Part shown: piece after piece, positions 35,423-43,525 of the stretch | Numbering within the stretch: the first letter of the stretch is position 1 | Layout of the letters: each line of letters starts with the position of its first letter | Origin: Phycobacter sedimenti | Lineage (GTDB): Bacteria > Pseudomonadota > Alphaproteobacteria > Rhodobacterales > Rhodobacteraceae | Direction: 5' to 3' | NCBI RefSeq assembly: GCF_038148855.1 | Contig: NZ_JBBVGR010000011.1 | Span: 1-64,000 of the forward strand | Length of the DNA stretch: 64,000 nt | Program-made: the position numbers and the translations under genes | The notes under the pieces: generated by a model | Told to the model about the DNA's origin: nothing | Seen by the model: only the letters and a program-made list of their open reading frames with translations | The model's database searches: none

Positions 35423-36507
35423 AGCATATGTCCCGATTTGGCCGCCTTGGTTGCAAGGTACGCGCGGTTATGCGCGTTTTCACCTACCTTGAGCGGCACG
35501 CGTTCGGTGACGGTCACTCCGGTTTTTTCCATCATCGCGATCTTGCCGGGGTTGTTGGTCATCAGGCGCACAGCGCTGAATCCCATCTCCTTGAGGATCG
35601 CCGCACCCAGGCGGAAGTCGCGTTCGTCATCCTCAAAGCCAAGGCGATGGTTCGCTTCGACCGTGTCGAACCCCTGATCCTGCAGGCTGTAGGCGCGCAT
35701 CTTGTTGGCAAGGCCGATGCCGCGCCCCTCCTGGTTGAGGTACAAGAGCACACCGGTACCTTCCTCTCCCATCTGCGCCAGCGCGCCGCGCAATTGCGGG
35801 CCGCAGTCGCATTTGAGCGAACCAAGCACATCGCCGGTGAAACAGGCTGAATGCAGCCGCGCCAGGACCGGCTTGCTGCGATCCGGGCGGCCGATTTCAA
35901 CGGCGTAGTGTTCTTCTCCGCCGTCTTCGGGCCGGAAGATATGAAGGCGGCCGACCTCGGCGGCATCCATGGGCAGGCGGGCGGCGGCGACCGGGTGCAG
36001 CGGGGAGCTTTGGCTCAGGAGCGGTTCTGCGGCAGCCTCGGCAATGCGTGTCAGCCCATAGTCGGTGACGTAGGGAGCGTTCGATCCGATGGGCACCAAA
36101 AGCGCGGCTGGCAGCAGGCGGGCCGATTTTACCAGTGCAATGGCAAGGCGGTGCAGGTCTGCAGGTCCTTCGCGCAGACTGATCAGAGGGCCCTTCATCG
36201 GGGTCTTCAGATCATCCGCCGGATCGGCAAGGGCCTGGATCCACCCCATTGCAGCCCCTGTCGGGACCTCGATCCGCGCCAGATCCCCGTCATAGGCGCG
36301 CGCCTTCAGCGTTTCGGCGCGCCGCGCGGTCAGCGCCAGGGAAACGGGGCCAAGGGCGCGCAGATCCGTCAGCCGCTCGGCCGTGAGGCTTTCGACTGCC
36401 AGCGCAAGTGCCGCCGTGCCGTTGCCTTCCAACACCACGGGCAGCCCCATGCGCAGATCGACCCGCGCGCGGGCCAGAAGTTCGAGAGTGGTGGGCAGCA
36501 GGCTCAT
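35419..36507 (-). CDS. ribA: GTP cyclohydrolase II
   Basis: A 362-residue enzyme that converts GTP to 2,5-diamino-6-ribosylamino-pyrimidinone phosphate, the first step of riboflavin synthesis. The zinc ligands lie in HSACFTGDVLGSLKCDCGPQL, followed by the catalytic segment GVLLYLNQEGRGIGLANKM and LMTNNPGKIAMMEKTGV. About 190 N-terminal residues precede the domain; they keep a degenerate fold but lack DHBP-synthase active-site motifs, so it is ribA, not ribBA. It diverges from the response regulator. Confidence 0.95.
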   Translation of the reverse strand: MSLLPTTLELLARARVDLRMGLPVVLEGNGTAALALAVESLTAERLTDLRALGPVSLALTARRAETLKARAYDGDLARIEVPTGAAMGWIQALADPADDLKTPMKGPLISLREGPADLHRLAIALVKSARLLPAALLVPIGSNAPYVTDYGLTRIAEAAAEPLLSQSSPLHPVAAARLPMDAAEVGRLHIFRPEDGGEEHYAVEIGRPDRSKPVLARLHSACFTGDVLGSLKCDCGPQLRGALAQMGEEGTGVLLYLNQEGRGIGLANKMRAYSLQDQGFDTVEANHRLGFEDDERDFRLGAAILKEMGFSAVRLMTNNPGKIAMMEKTGVTVTERVPLKVGENAHNRAYLATKAAKSGHML

Positions 36508-36678
36508 GCAACCATCCGGCGGTTCGTGACATTATAACGCTCCCTACCTAGGCCCAAATGCAACGGAAGTGAAACAATTCCTGCGTCAGGGACACGAGGG
36601 CGTGAAACTTTTGAAGCATATCTTGTGGTTGTGAGATGCTGACCGCATCTGTTTGCCAACGCAAAGGAGGACAGCCCC

Positions 36679-37365
36679 GTGGCGCAATTGAAAAAGATAC
36701 TGTTGGTGGATGATGACGACGATCTGCGCGAGGCGCTGAGCGAACAATTGATCATGACCGAGGACTTTGATGTCTTCGAGGCCGAGAACGGTCAGGCCGC
36801 GATGGAGCGCGCCAAAGAAGCGCTTTACGATCTGGTCATTCTTGATGTGGGCCTGCCGGACACCGACGGGCGCGAGCTGTGCCGCCTGATGCGCAAACAG
36901 GGCGTCAAGGCACCGATCCTGATGCTGACCGGTCATGACAGCGATGCAGACACCATTCTGGGCCTCGATGCGGGTGCAAACGATTACGTGACCAAGCCCT
37001 TCAAGTTCCCGGTTCTGCTGGCCCGTATCCGCGCCCAGTTGCGCACCCATGAACAGTCCGAAGATGCGGTGTTTGGCCTTGGCCCCTACACGTTCAAGCC
37101 GGCGATGAAGCTTTTGGAGACCGAGGACAACCGCAAGATCCGCCTGACCGAGAAAGAAACCAATATCCTGAAGTTTCTCTATCGGTCCAATGACGGCGTG
37201 GTTGCACGCGATGTGCTGCTGCATGAGGTCTGGGGCTACAACGCGGGCGTCACCACCCATACGCTGGAGACCCATATCTACCGCCTGCGCCAGAAGATCG
37301 AGCCGGACCCCTCGAACGCGCGGATCCTGGTAACGGAATCGGGCGGCTACCGTCTGGCAACCTGA
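36679..37365 (+). CDS. cenR: CenR-like response regulator (OmpR family)
   Basis: 228 residues. A receiver domain (1-120) has the acidic pocket D11-D13, phosphoacceptor D56 (LVILDVGLPDTDG), T84 and K106 (YVTKPF). A winged-helix DNA-binding domain (about 135-227) ends VTESGGYRLA. The phrases LREALSEQL, QSEDAVFGLGPYTFKP and the linker closely resemble CenR, an envelope and cell-division regulator essential in Caulobacter and Rhodobacter. No histidine kinase adjoins, as usual for cenR. The GTG start at 36679 has AAAGGAGG 8 nt before it. The identity is a family-based inference. Confidence 0.75.
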   Translation: MAQLKKILLVDDDDDLREALSEQLIMTEDFDVFEAENGQAAMERAKEALYDLVILDVGLPDTDGRELCRLMRKQGVKAPILMLTGHDSDADTILGLDAGANDYVTKPFKFPVLLARIRAQLRTHEQSEDAVFGLGPYTFKPAMKLLETEDNRKIRLTEKETNILKFLYRSNDGVVARDVLLHEVWGYNAGVTTHTLETHIYRLRQKIEPDPSNARILVTESGGYRLAT

Positions 37366-37402
37366 AGGCGAAAGGAAGGCATCCTGACGCAGGGGAAACC
37401 CG

Positions 37403-37416
37403 TTGACGCAGATCAA
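37403..37416. promoter_or_regulatory. FNR/CRP-type operator TTGAC-N4-ATCAA
   Basis: TTGAC GCAG ATCAA matches the FNR consensus TTGAT-N4-ATCAA in 9 of 10 arm positions. Its centre (37409.5) is 41.5 bp from a start predicted near 37451, with a -10-like TATCCT at 37439-37444: the class II activator geometry. The only transcription unit it could serve is the candidate sRNA that follows. Confidence 0.6.
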
Positions 37417-37450
37417 AGAGAGATCTAGCAGTCACCTTTATCCTGCAACG

Positions 37451-37537
37451 GATCTTCATCAAATCCCGCGCATATCCGGGTCATGATATGCACCTCCCTG
37501 TTGGACTGGACCGGGCCTTGTGCCCGGTCTTTTTTTG
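37451..37537 (+). ncRNA. Candidate FNR-controlled small RNA
   Basis: About 87 nt between a promoter-like TATCCT and a strong terminator, without an ORF. Predicted parts: a 5' single strand, hairpin GCATATC-N8-GATATGC (37470-37491), a C-rich linker containing CCTCCC (37493-37498) that could pair with ribosome binding sites, and the terminator hairpin (37510-37526 and T tract). It starts about 85 nt after the cenR stop, so a cenR 3' UTR origin is also possible. I cannot name a known family. Confidence 0.45.
37510..37537 (+). terminator. Strong intrinsic terminator
   Basis: ACCGGGC-CTTGT-GCCCGGT followed by C and seven Ts. It lies 145 nt after the cenR stop and ends the candidate sRNA. Confidence 0.92.
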
Positions 37538-37545
37538 CCCTTTGT

Positions 37546-38118
37546 TCAGGGTGTCGCAGTCAGCTGAACGCGGAAGTTCTCTGCTCTGGCATTGATCGTT
37601 TCTGTCCAGATGTCGGCCTTGATTGTCAGGGATAGTCCGGCAATGTCGGGGTATGCTTGCGTCCAGGCCGAAGATTTTCCGTCATTCAAGAGGTTCAGCG
37701 TGCGGGGTTTCCCCTCGGTGTATTGATTAATTTCCGTCAATAGCGCCGTGTAGTGCGGCTGGGCGCCGTCAAAATAGACCAGGTTGCCGATGACCAGATA
37801 GGCTTTCAATTCGGTGTCGCCATTCCACAGCTGATAGATCACGGCCCCAAAGCTGCCATCCAGACCTTTGGACTCCATGCCCCAGACGCGCCCGTGGCCC
37901 GGCTGCAGACCGTCTGTCGGTTCCTTGAAGTTGCCTTGCCAGCGATAGTTGCCAACGTGGTGGAGTGTATATTTGGTTTCGTTCATCAACTCGATCACCA
38001 CGGCGGTGGAAGGCTGATGGAACCCGTCCCAGACCAGTTTTCCCAAAGCAGCCATCTGGTCGAGGGCCTTGTTGATGTCGCCACTCAGTTCGATTTGCCA
38101 GTTAGATTCTTTTGACAT
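37546..38118 (-). CDS. Hypothetical protein, possible actinoporin-like beta-sandwich
   Basis: 190 residues from the ATG at 38118 (GGAGAG 6-8 nt upstream). I do not recognise a firm family. No signal peptide or membrane helix. After an amphipathic helix-like N terminus (INKALDQMAALGKLVWDGF) comes a beta-rich body: VVIELMNETKYTLHHVGNYRWQGNF, LQPGHGRVWGMESKG, GAVIYQLWNGDTELKAYLVIGNLVYFDG. The order of N-terminal amphipathic helix then aromatic-rich beta-sandwich, and the 'NETxYTL...P-G...GAVxYxL' spacing, recall actinoporin/aegerolysin-type membrane-binding proteins. That is a weak inference. Its base composition is lower in GC than neighbours. Confidence 0.6.
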   Translation of the reverse strand: MSKESNWQIELSGDINKALDQMAALGKLVWDGFHQPSTAVVIELMNETKYTLHHVGNYRWQGNFKEPTDGLQPGHGRVWGMESKGLDGSFGAVIYQLWNGDTELKAYLVIGNLVYFDGAQPHYTALLTEINQYTEGKPRTLNLLNDGKSSAWTQAYPDIAGLSLTIKADIWTETINARAENFRVQLTATP

Positions 38119-38281
38119 GTAATCTCTCCACAATTAATACGAGTATAGCATCAAAGTAAACACGCATACGTTTATTTACGCGGCGCGACCACAGGTCAAT
38201 ACTTGTCTTTGTGATTGCCGGACTTCTCGCGGGTTGGGGCCTGTGGTACCGAAGGTCCATCCTTCAAGCCGGAGACCGCGC

Positions 38282-39070
38282 ATGCCCTTTACCCTTGCCA
38301 CCTGGAATATCAATTCCGTCCGCCTGCGCGAGCCCATCGTGCTTAAGCTGCTGCAGGAAGAGGCGCCGGATGTGCTGTGTCTGCAGGAATGCAAAAGCCC
38401 GGTGGAGAAGATCCCGATGGAGGGCTTTGCGGCTCTTGGCTACACCCACATGGTCGCGCGCGGGCAGAAGGGGTACAACGGAGTTGCGATCCTGTCGCGC
38501 CTGCCCATCAAAGAGGTCGCAAGCGAGGATTTCGCGGAGCTCGGCCACGCACGGCATATAGCTGGTCAGTTGGAGAACGGCGTCACCATCCACAACTTTT
38601 ACGTTCCGGCAGGCGGCGACAAACCAGATCGCGAGATTAATGAGAAATTCGGCCAGAAGCTCGACTACCTCACCGGCATGCGGGACTGGTTCCATGGCGA
38701 CAAGCCGCAGAAATCCATCCTGGTCGGGGATCTCAACATCGCCCCGCGCGAGGATGATGTCTGGGATCACAAGAAACTGTTGAAGATCGTCAGCCATACG
38801 CCCATCGAGGTCGAGCATCTGGCAGAGACGCAGGATGCAGGCGGCTGGGTTGATATCACCCGGCAGGACATCCCCGATGGGCTGCTATACAGCTGGTGGT
38901 CCTATCGCGCCAAGGACTGGGACGCAGCGGACAAGGGTCGGCGTCTCGATCACATCTGGGCGACGGGCGATATCTCGAACGCGGGCCATTCCAGCCGGAT
39001 TTTGCGGGATGCACGCGGTTGGGACAAACCCAGCGATCACGCGCCGGTCTTTGCCACCTTCGATCTCTAG
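38282..39070 (+). CDS. xthA: Exodeoxyribonuclease III
   Basis: A 262-residue AP endonuclease/3' exonuclease of the EEP family that repairs abasic sites and blocked 3' ends. It begins MPFTLATWNINSVRLR; metal ligand E36 lies in CLQECK. NFYVPAGGD, GDLNIAPREDD, RLDHIWAT and SDHAPV complete the catalytic set. ATG 38282 is chosen because homologues start at the first beta strand. Repeat element C begins 23 nt after the stop. Confidence 0.96.
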   Translation: MPFTLATWNINSVRLREPIVLKLLQEEAPDVLCLQECKSPVEKIPMEGFAALGYTHMVARGQKGYNGVAILSRLPIKEVASEDFAELGHARHIAGQLENGVTIHNFYVPAGGDKPDREINEKFGQKLDYLTGMRDWFHGDKPQKSILVGDLNIAPREDDVWDHKKLLKIVSHTPIEVEHLAETQDAGGWVDITRQDIPDGLLYSWWSYRAKDWDAADKGRRLDHIWATGDISNAGHSSRILRDARGWDKPSDHAPVFATFDL

Positions 39071-39092
39071 AGCGTTGAACCTGCGGAGGGCA

Positions 39093-39165
39093 CTCCCGCC
39101 CGTTCCGGGGCAATCGCAGATTGACCCGTCTCAGTTGGGCCGGGCGCCGTGCTAACGCACGGCGG
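39093..39165 (+). repeat. Intergenic element, copy C1
   Basis: It begins CTCCCGCCCGTTCC, has hairpin GGGGCAATC-GCA-GATTGACCC, the core GTTGGGCC, and hairpin CGCCGTGC-TAAC-GCACGGCG. The terminal GGCGGGA can pair with TCCCGCC at the start, closing a three-way junction. Confidence 0.85.
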
Positions 39166-39197
39166 GACCGCTGTTGGCGACTGTCGTGGATCGGGAC

Positions 39198-39276
39198 GCA
39201 ACCGCAGCGCGCTCGCGCGCTGCGCGGCCCAAGGCCGTACAAAGGTGCCCTCTCAGGGCGCCTGCGGGCACGGGAG
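39198..39276 (-). repeat. Intergenic element, copy C2 (inverted)
   Basis: Read on the minus strand: GCTCCCGTGCCCGCAGG, hairpin GGCGCCCTGAGAGGGCACC, core CCTTGGGCC, hairpin GCAGCGCGC-GA-GCGCGCTGC, then GGTTGCG. The closest match is copies D and F. It faces copy C1 tail to tail and, unlike the others, follows no gene on its own strand. Confidence 0.8.
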
Positions 39277-39449
39277 CGCTGCCGTGTTTCCGGGTGAGGC
39301 GTGGTTTGTGGTGCGAATGCGGTCCGACTTTCGCGTGTTCTGGTTCCCGGATAGGACTTGCCGTGAACGGGCCACCCGAAAACTCCTCTCTTGGTTTCTT
39401 GGGCTCGGGATTCCATATAGGGGGCAAGTTCCAAACGGAGAACAAGAGC

Positions 39450-40385
39450 ATGATGGATATTCTCGGTGGTGCGGGCACGGCTGCGCCCGCAGGTGATCTG
39501 ATCAAGGACGTCACGGAAGCGACCTTTATGCAGGACGTGGTCGACGCCTCGATGCAGGCACCGGTGATTGTCGATTTCTGGGCGCCCTGGTGCGGCCCCT
39601 GCAAGACGCTTGGCCCGGCGCTGGAGGCTGCGGTGACGCGCGCCAAGGGTGCTGTGACCATGGCTAAGATCGACGTGGATCAGAACCAGCGCCTGGCGCA
39701 GGCACTGGCGCAGCAGGGGCTGCCGCTGCAATCGATTCCCACGGTTGTCGCCTTTGTGCAGGGCCGTCCCATTGACATGTTCCAGGGCGCATTGCCGCCA
39801 AGCGAGATCGACGCCTTCCTCAAAAAGGTGATCGAGGCCGCGGGCGGCGAGGCGGATGGCGGCCTTGGCGCTGCCCTTGAGGCCGCTGAAGAGATGTTGG
39901 CCGAGGGAGCCGTGGCCGATTCCGCCCAGACATTTGCTGCCGTTCTGGGTGAAGATGACAAGAATGCCGCTGCTTATGGCGGTCTTGCGCGTGCGCACAT
40001 TGCGCTGGAGGACCTTGACCAGGCCGAAGCCATCCTGAATGGCGCCCCCGCGGAAATCTATGACGCGCCCGAGATCGAAGCCGCCCGCGCCCAGATCGAA
40101 CTGGCCCGTCAGGCGCAAAACGCAGGTCCGGTGGCCGAATTGCGGGCCCAGGTGGACGCGGATCCCGGAGATCACGCCGCACGGTTTGATCTGGCGCAGG
40201 CGCTGCATGCTGCAGGTGATGCCGAAGCTGCGGTTGCCGAGCTTTTGGAGTTGTTCCGCCGCGACCGCGAATGGAACGACGGGGCAGCCAAAACGCAGCT
40301 CTTCACGATCTTTGATGCGCTGCAGCCCAATGATCCTGTCGTTCTGAACGGGCGTCGCAAATTGAGTTCAATGATATTTGCCTGA
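39450..40385 (+). CDS. CnoX/YbbN-like thioredoxin with C-terminal TPR
   Basis: 311 residues. An N-terminal thioredoxin domain has active site W-C48-G-P-C51-K, and a C-terminal helical part of TPR repeats (about 135-300) ends with NGRRKLSSMIFA. This is the YbbN/CnoX architecture, a redox-regulated chaperone that holds and passes clients to GroEL or DnaK. Two adjacent ATGs (39450, 39453) follow ACGGAG. It begins an apparent operon with the LON-domain and Trm112 genes. Confidence 0.92.
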   Translation: MMDILGGAGTAAPAGDLIKDVTEATFMQDVVDASMQAPVIVDFWAPWCGPCKTLGPALEAAVTRAKGAVTMAKIDVDQNQRLAQALAQQGLPLQSIPTVVAFVQGRPIDMFQGALPPSEIDAFLKKVIEAAGGEADGGLGAALEAAEEMLAEGAVADSAQTFAAVLGEDDKNAAAYGGLARAHIALEDLDQAEAILNGAPAEIYDAPEIEAARAQIELARQAQNAGPVAELRAQVDADPGDHAARFDLAQALHAAGDAEAAVAELLELFRRDREWNDGAAKTQLFTIFDALQPNDPVVLNGRRKLSSMIFA

Positions 40386-40412
40386 GGCGGCAGGCGCGCT
40401 AGACTAGACTTC

Positions 40413-41057
40413 ATGTTGAACCAAGCGGACCTGCCGGGCACCTTGCCCGTTTTTCCACTGCCCGGGGCGCTCTTGCTGCCCCGGTCAAAGCTGCCGCTCC
40501 ATATCTTTGAGCCGCGTTACCTGCAGATGCTGGAGGACGCACTCAAGACGCGCGAGCGATTGATTGGAATGGTGCAGCCCCGCCCCGAGCGCGATGGCGG
40601 GAACAGCGGTTTGCACGCCATTGGTTGCGCAGGACGCGTGACGCAGTTTTCAGAGACCGAAGATGGCCGTTACCTGATCACCCTTTCGGGTATCTCCCGG
40701 TTTCGTATCAATAGTGAAATTACGGGCTTTTCCCCCTACCGCAAATGCGAGGTGGACTGGGCTGGCTTTGACGCGGATTTGGGCCGCGCTGAACCGGATT
40801 GCGGGTTTCAGCGGGCGGCGCTTCTGGAACTTTTGTCGCGCTATTTCGCCGCGCGCAACCTGTCCACCGACTGGGAGGCGCTTGAAGGGGCTGATGACGA
40901 GCTTCTGATCAACTCCCTGTCGATGCTGCTCGATTTCGAACCCGAGGACAAACAGGCCTTGCTTGAGGCGCCCTCTCTTGCCACAAGGCGGGAAACCCTT
41001 GTCACACTGATCGAATTCGCGTTGCGCTGCGGTTCGAATGAGGATCCCCTTCAATGA
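40413..41057 (+). CDS. LON peptidase substrate-binding domain protein
   Basis: A 214-residue protein made of an isolated LON N-terminal (substrate-binding) domain, with no AAA+ or protease part. LPVFPLPGALLLPRSKLPLHIFEPRYLQMLEDAL and HAIGCAGRVTQFSETEDGRYLITLSGISRF are typical. Such proteins occur widely in Alphaproteobacteria next to trxA- and Trm112-like genes; their role is unknown. It begins 27 nt after the thioredoxin stop and overlaps Trm112 by 4 nt. Confidence 0.93.
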   Translation: MLNQADLPGTLPVFPLPGALLLPRSKLPLHIFEPRYLQMLEDALKTRERLIGMVQPRPERDGGNSGLHAIGCAGRVTQFSETEDGRYLITLSGISRFRINSEITGFSPYRKCEVDWAGFDADLGRAEPDCGFQRAALLELLSRYFAARNLSTDWEALEGADDELLINSLSMLLDFEPEDKQALLEAPSLATRRETLVTLIEFALRCGSNEDPLQ

Positions 41058-41248
41058 GCGAAGAACTGCCCCAGCAGCCAGCCTTTGACCGCCGCATGTT
41101 GGAGGCGCTGGTCTGTCCGGTCACCCATGCGGTGCTGGAATATGACGCCGAAGCGCAGGAGCTGATCTCCAAACCGGCGAACCTGGCCTTCCCGATCCGG
41201 GGAGGCATCCCGGTGATGCTGGTGGACGAGGCCCGCCCGCTGGAGTAG
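41054..41248 (+). CDS. Trm112 family protein
   Basis: 64 residues. FDRRMLEALVCPVTHAVLEYDAEAQELIS and AFPIRGGIPVMLVDEARPL are the Trm112 fold signature. Such proteins activate methyltransferases in eukaryotes and archaea; the bacterial role is less clear. The zinc site is degenerate: only one Cys is present, as in many proteobacterial members. ATGA overlap with the LON-domain gene indicates coupling. Confidence 0.93.
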   Translation: MSEELPQQPAFDRRMLEALVCPVTHAVLEYDAEAQELISKPANLAFPIRGGIPVMLVDEARPLE

Positions 41249-41254
41249 GGCGTT

Positions 41255-42031
41255 TTGACTGCAGCAAGCTGGTCGGAAAGAAACTTCGTTTCCATACGCG
41301 GTGCATGTGCCGCTTTGATTGCCGTCGGCTTTCTTCAACCGCTTGATGCGAGGATCTTGGGTGCATCGATAGGGGTGTTTTCGATTCTCGCCCTGACGGT
41401 GTGGGTTGCTCCGCTGGTTCCGCTGGTTGCGGTTTTCGCAGGGCGTTTGCGAAAAACCCCTGTATCGCCGGTGCTGGCAAAGTCAGCTTCAATCGCCGTT
41501 CTTCTGTTTGGGTTGTTGTTGACGCTGATCGTCTGGGCATTCGCTTCGCCAAAACCGGGCCTATTGGTGATGTTTCACGGCGGCGCGCTGTCATCTGGGG
41601 TGGCGGCAAGCCTGCTGTTATTGGGAGGCAGTTATCTGGGGCCGTTTGCAACACGTGCTGCCTTGTCGGGAATGGCGGTCGCCACAGGGGCTGCACTCTG
41701 GTCGATCCTTGCGGCTGTCATGGTGATTGGTCACGCAAACAGACTTGCCGGGGGAGCACCATTCTGCATTGCGCATCATGGTCCTTCATCACAGGTTCAG
41801 TCGATTTGGGATCTTCGGGGTTTTTCTTTTTACACAACTGATTCAGGGTACAAATCAAACTCCGGTTGGTACTTTCATGGTGTCATGATTGCCGAACAGG
41901 ACGATGGGCGTCAGTATTTCAACTGGTCGCCACGACGTATGCAGTTTGACAGGATCGAACACCCCGGGCGGTTCATCGTGCCCGTGGAAAAACTCTGTGA
42001 GCCGTCGTTGGAGTTTTGGGCCGAGCATTGA
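41255..42031 (+). CDS. Hypothetical multi-pass membrane protein
   Basis: 258 residues from a TTG at 41255. Five or so hydrophobic segments (about residues 15-32, 33-60, 76-97, 110-130, 136-160) are followed by a soluble C-terminal domain (about 170-258) with HGPSSQVQSIWDLRGFSFYTTDSG, NSGWYFHGVMIAEQDDGRQYFNWSPRRMQFD. I do not recognise the family. The codon use is less biased than in the upstream genes. It sits 6 nt after Trm112; the start codon is uncertain. Element D follows 16 nt after the stop. Confidence 0.7.
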   Translation: MTAASWSERNFVSIRGACAALIAVGFLQPLDARILGASIGVFSILALTVWVAPLVPLVAVFAGRLRKTPVSPVLAKSASIAVLLFGLLLTLIVWAFASPKPGLLVMFHGGALSSGVAASLLLLGGSYLGPFATRAALSGMAVATGAALWSILAAVMVIGHANRLAGGAPFCIAHHGPSSQVQSIWDLRGFSFYTTDSGYKSNSGWYFHGVMIAEQDDGRQYFNWSPRRMQFDRIEHPGRFIVPVEKLCEPSLEFWAEH

Positions 42032-42046
42032 CTGGGAAAGCAGGCG

Positions 42047-42134
42047 CTCCCGCGTCCGGCCTGTCCTTTGGCTGTGCCAAAGCAAAGGCGCGGACTTGGG
42101 CCCGGCGCCGCGCTGGCGCGCGGCGCGGTTGCGC
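42047..42134 (+). repeat. Intergenic element, copy D
   Basis: It begins CTCCCGCGTCCGG, with hairpin CTTTGGC-TGT-GCCAAAG, core CTTGGGCCCGG, hairpin GCGCCGCGC-TG-GCGCGCGGCGC, then GGTTGCGCC. GGCGC just before the start and GCGCC at the end can close the structure. Confidence 0.85.
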
Positions 42135-42153
42135 CCTGATCAGGCGGAGTGGC

Positions 42154-43380
42154 TCAGATGGGTTTGCCCTGCAGCAAACGTGGCAGATCGCCGGTCAGGC
42201 CCGCTGCCGCGCGCATGAAGCCGCGGCGCAGGCCCGGTAGGGCGCCTGCCAGCCCCATACCGATGTCGCGGCCCAGCCGCAAAAGCGGGTTGTCGTTGGA
42301 AAAGAGTTTGTTGAACACATCCGTGGTCAAGGCCAGGATTGCGGTGTCAAAGCGGCGCCACTGCTGATAGCGCTCGAGCACGAGCGAAGATCCGATATCC
42401 TCGCCGCGCCGGGTGGCCTCGGTCAGCACCTCGGCCAACGCGCCCACGTCACGCAGGCCTGCGTTGAGGCCTTGTCCGGCAATCGGGTGCATCCCGTGGG
42501 CGGCGTCTCCAATCAGCGCCAGACGATCCGCGATGAAGCTGTTGGCGACGGTCAGATTCAGCGGATAGGTGAAGCGTTTGCCAGCAAGCGCGATCTCGCC
42601 CAGGAAATCCCCGAACCGGGGTTTCAGTGCGGCGATGTAACCGGCATCACCTAGGGCATGGATGGCTTCGGCAGTCTCGGTCTTCTCGCTCCAGACGATG
42701 GAGGAGCGGTTGCCGGGAAGGGGCAGGATGGCCAGCGGCCCTGCGGGCATGAAGAACTGATGGGCAATGCCCCCGTGGGGCTTTTCATGTTCGATGGCGC
42801 AGACCAGCGCAGTCTGCCCGTAGTCCCAGCCGCTGCGCTTGATCCCGGCGCGCAGGGCGGTGCCGCTCTTGCGTCCGTCCGATCCGACCAGCAGCTTGCC
42901 GCGCAGTTCGGCCCCGTCATCAAGGGTGATGGTGACGCCGGTCTGATCCGTGTCCTGTGCAACCACGCGGCGTCCGTTGACGGTTGAAATCCGCGGCTCC
43001 GCCTGCATTGCGGCCAGAAAGGCGCGGCGCAGGAAGCGGTCCTCGACCATATAGCCCATGGGGCCTTCTTCGATCTCGGTGTGGTCGAAGTGAATGAAGA
43101 ACGGAGCCGGACCTTCGTCCGCGTGCCCGTCCGAGGCCTTTATCTCGCACATGGGCTGCGCCTTGTCTGCCACGTGCCGCCAGACGCCGATCCGGTCGAG
43201 CAGGCGTTTGGAGGCCAGCGCCAGCGCGTAGCCACGTCCGTCGAATCCATCATCCTGCAGAGCGATTTCCGGCAGGGCGTCAATCACGGTGACGCTATGG
43301 CCCGTTTGGGCGAGCGCGAGGGCCAGGGCGGGGCCGTTAAGCCCGCCGCCAACGATCAGGATATCGGAGCTGTTCTTCAT
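42154..43380 (-). CDS. UbiH/UbiF-family FAD-dependent hydroxylase
   Basis: A 408-residue flavoprotein monooxygenase probably acting in ubiquinone ring hydroxylation. FAD-binding LIVGGGLNGPALALALAQTGHSVTVID is at the N terminus, and the second motif DRLALIGDAAHGMHPIAGQGLNAGLRDVGAL at about 280-310 is complete. RGYALALASKRLLDRIGVW is typical of UbiH-type enzymes. Which ring position it hydroxylates (UbiH, UbiF or UbiL) cannot be decided. The start is ATG 43380, since the 19 upstream codons are unconserved. Confidence 0.9.
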   Translation of the reverse strand: MKNSSDILIVGGGLNGPALALALAQTGHSVTVIDALPEIALQDDGFDGRGYALALASKRLLDRIGVWRHVADKAQPMCEIKASDGHADEGPAPFFIHFDHTEIEEGPMGYMVEDRFLRRAFLAAMQAEPRISTVNGRRVVAQDTDQTGVTITLDDGAELRGKLLVGSDGRKSGTALRAGIKRSGWDYGQTALVCAIEHEKPHGGIAHQFFMPAGPLAILPLPGNRSSIVWSEKTETAEAIHALGDAGYIAALKPRFGDFLGEIALAGKRFTYPLNLTVANSFIADRLALIGDAAHGMHPIAGQGLNAGLRDVGALAEVLTEATRRGEDIGSSLVLERYQQWRRFDTAILALTTDVFNKLFSNDNPLLRLGRDIGMGLAGALPGLRRGFMRAAAGLTGDLPRLLQGKPI

Positions 43381-43525
43381 GGGGTGCAATATGCGCTTTG
43401 TACGGAGATTGTCCAACCGAATGTCCGCTTTGAGCACTGCGCGGGATTGTCCCTCCGCGAGGCTAACGTTACCGTCGCGGTCAACGACACAAGGCGTGCA
43501 GAATGCACTAGGGGAGAGATGACGG

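Larger units (their letters stand above)
39071..39449. other. Intergenic region with a tail-to-tail pair of repeat elements
   Basis: 379 nt between xthA and the thioredoxin gene. It contains element copies C1 (plus) and C2 (minus), listed separately. The last 170 nt include CCACCCGAAAACTCCTCTC and an ACGGAG ribosome site; the thioredoxin promoter must lie there, but no clear hexamers are seen. Confidence 0.7.
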
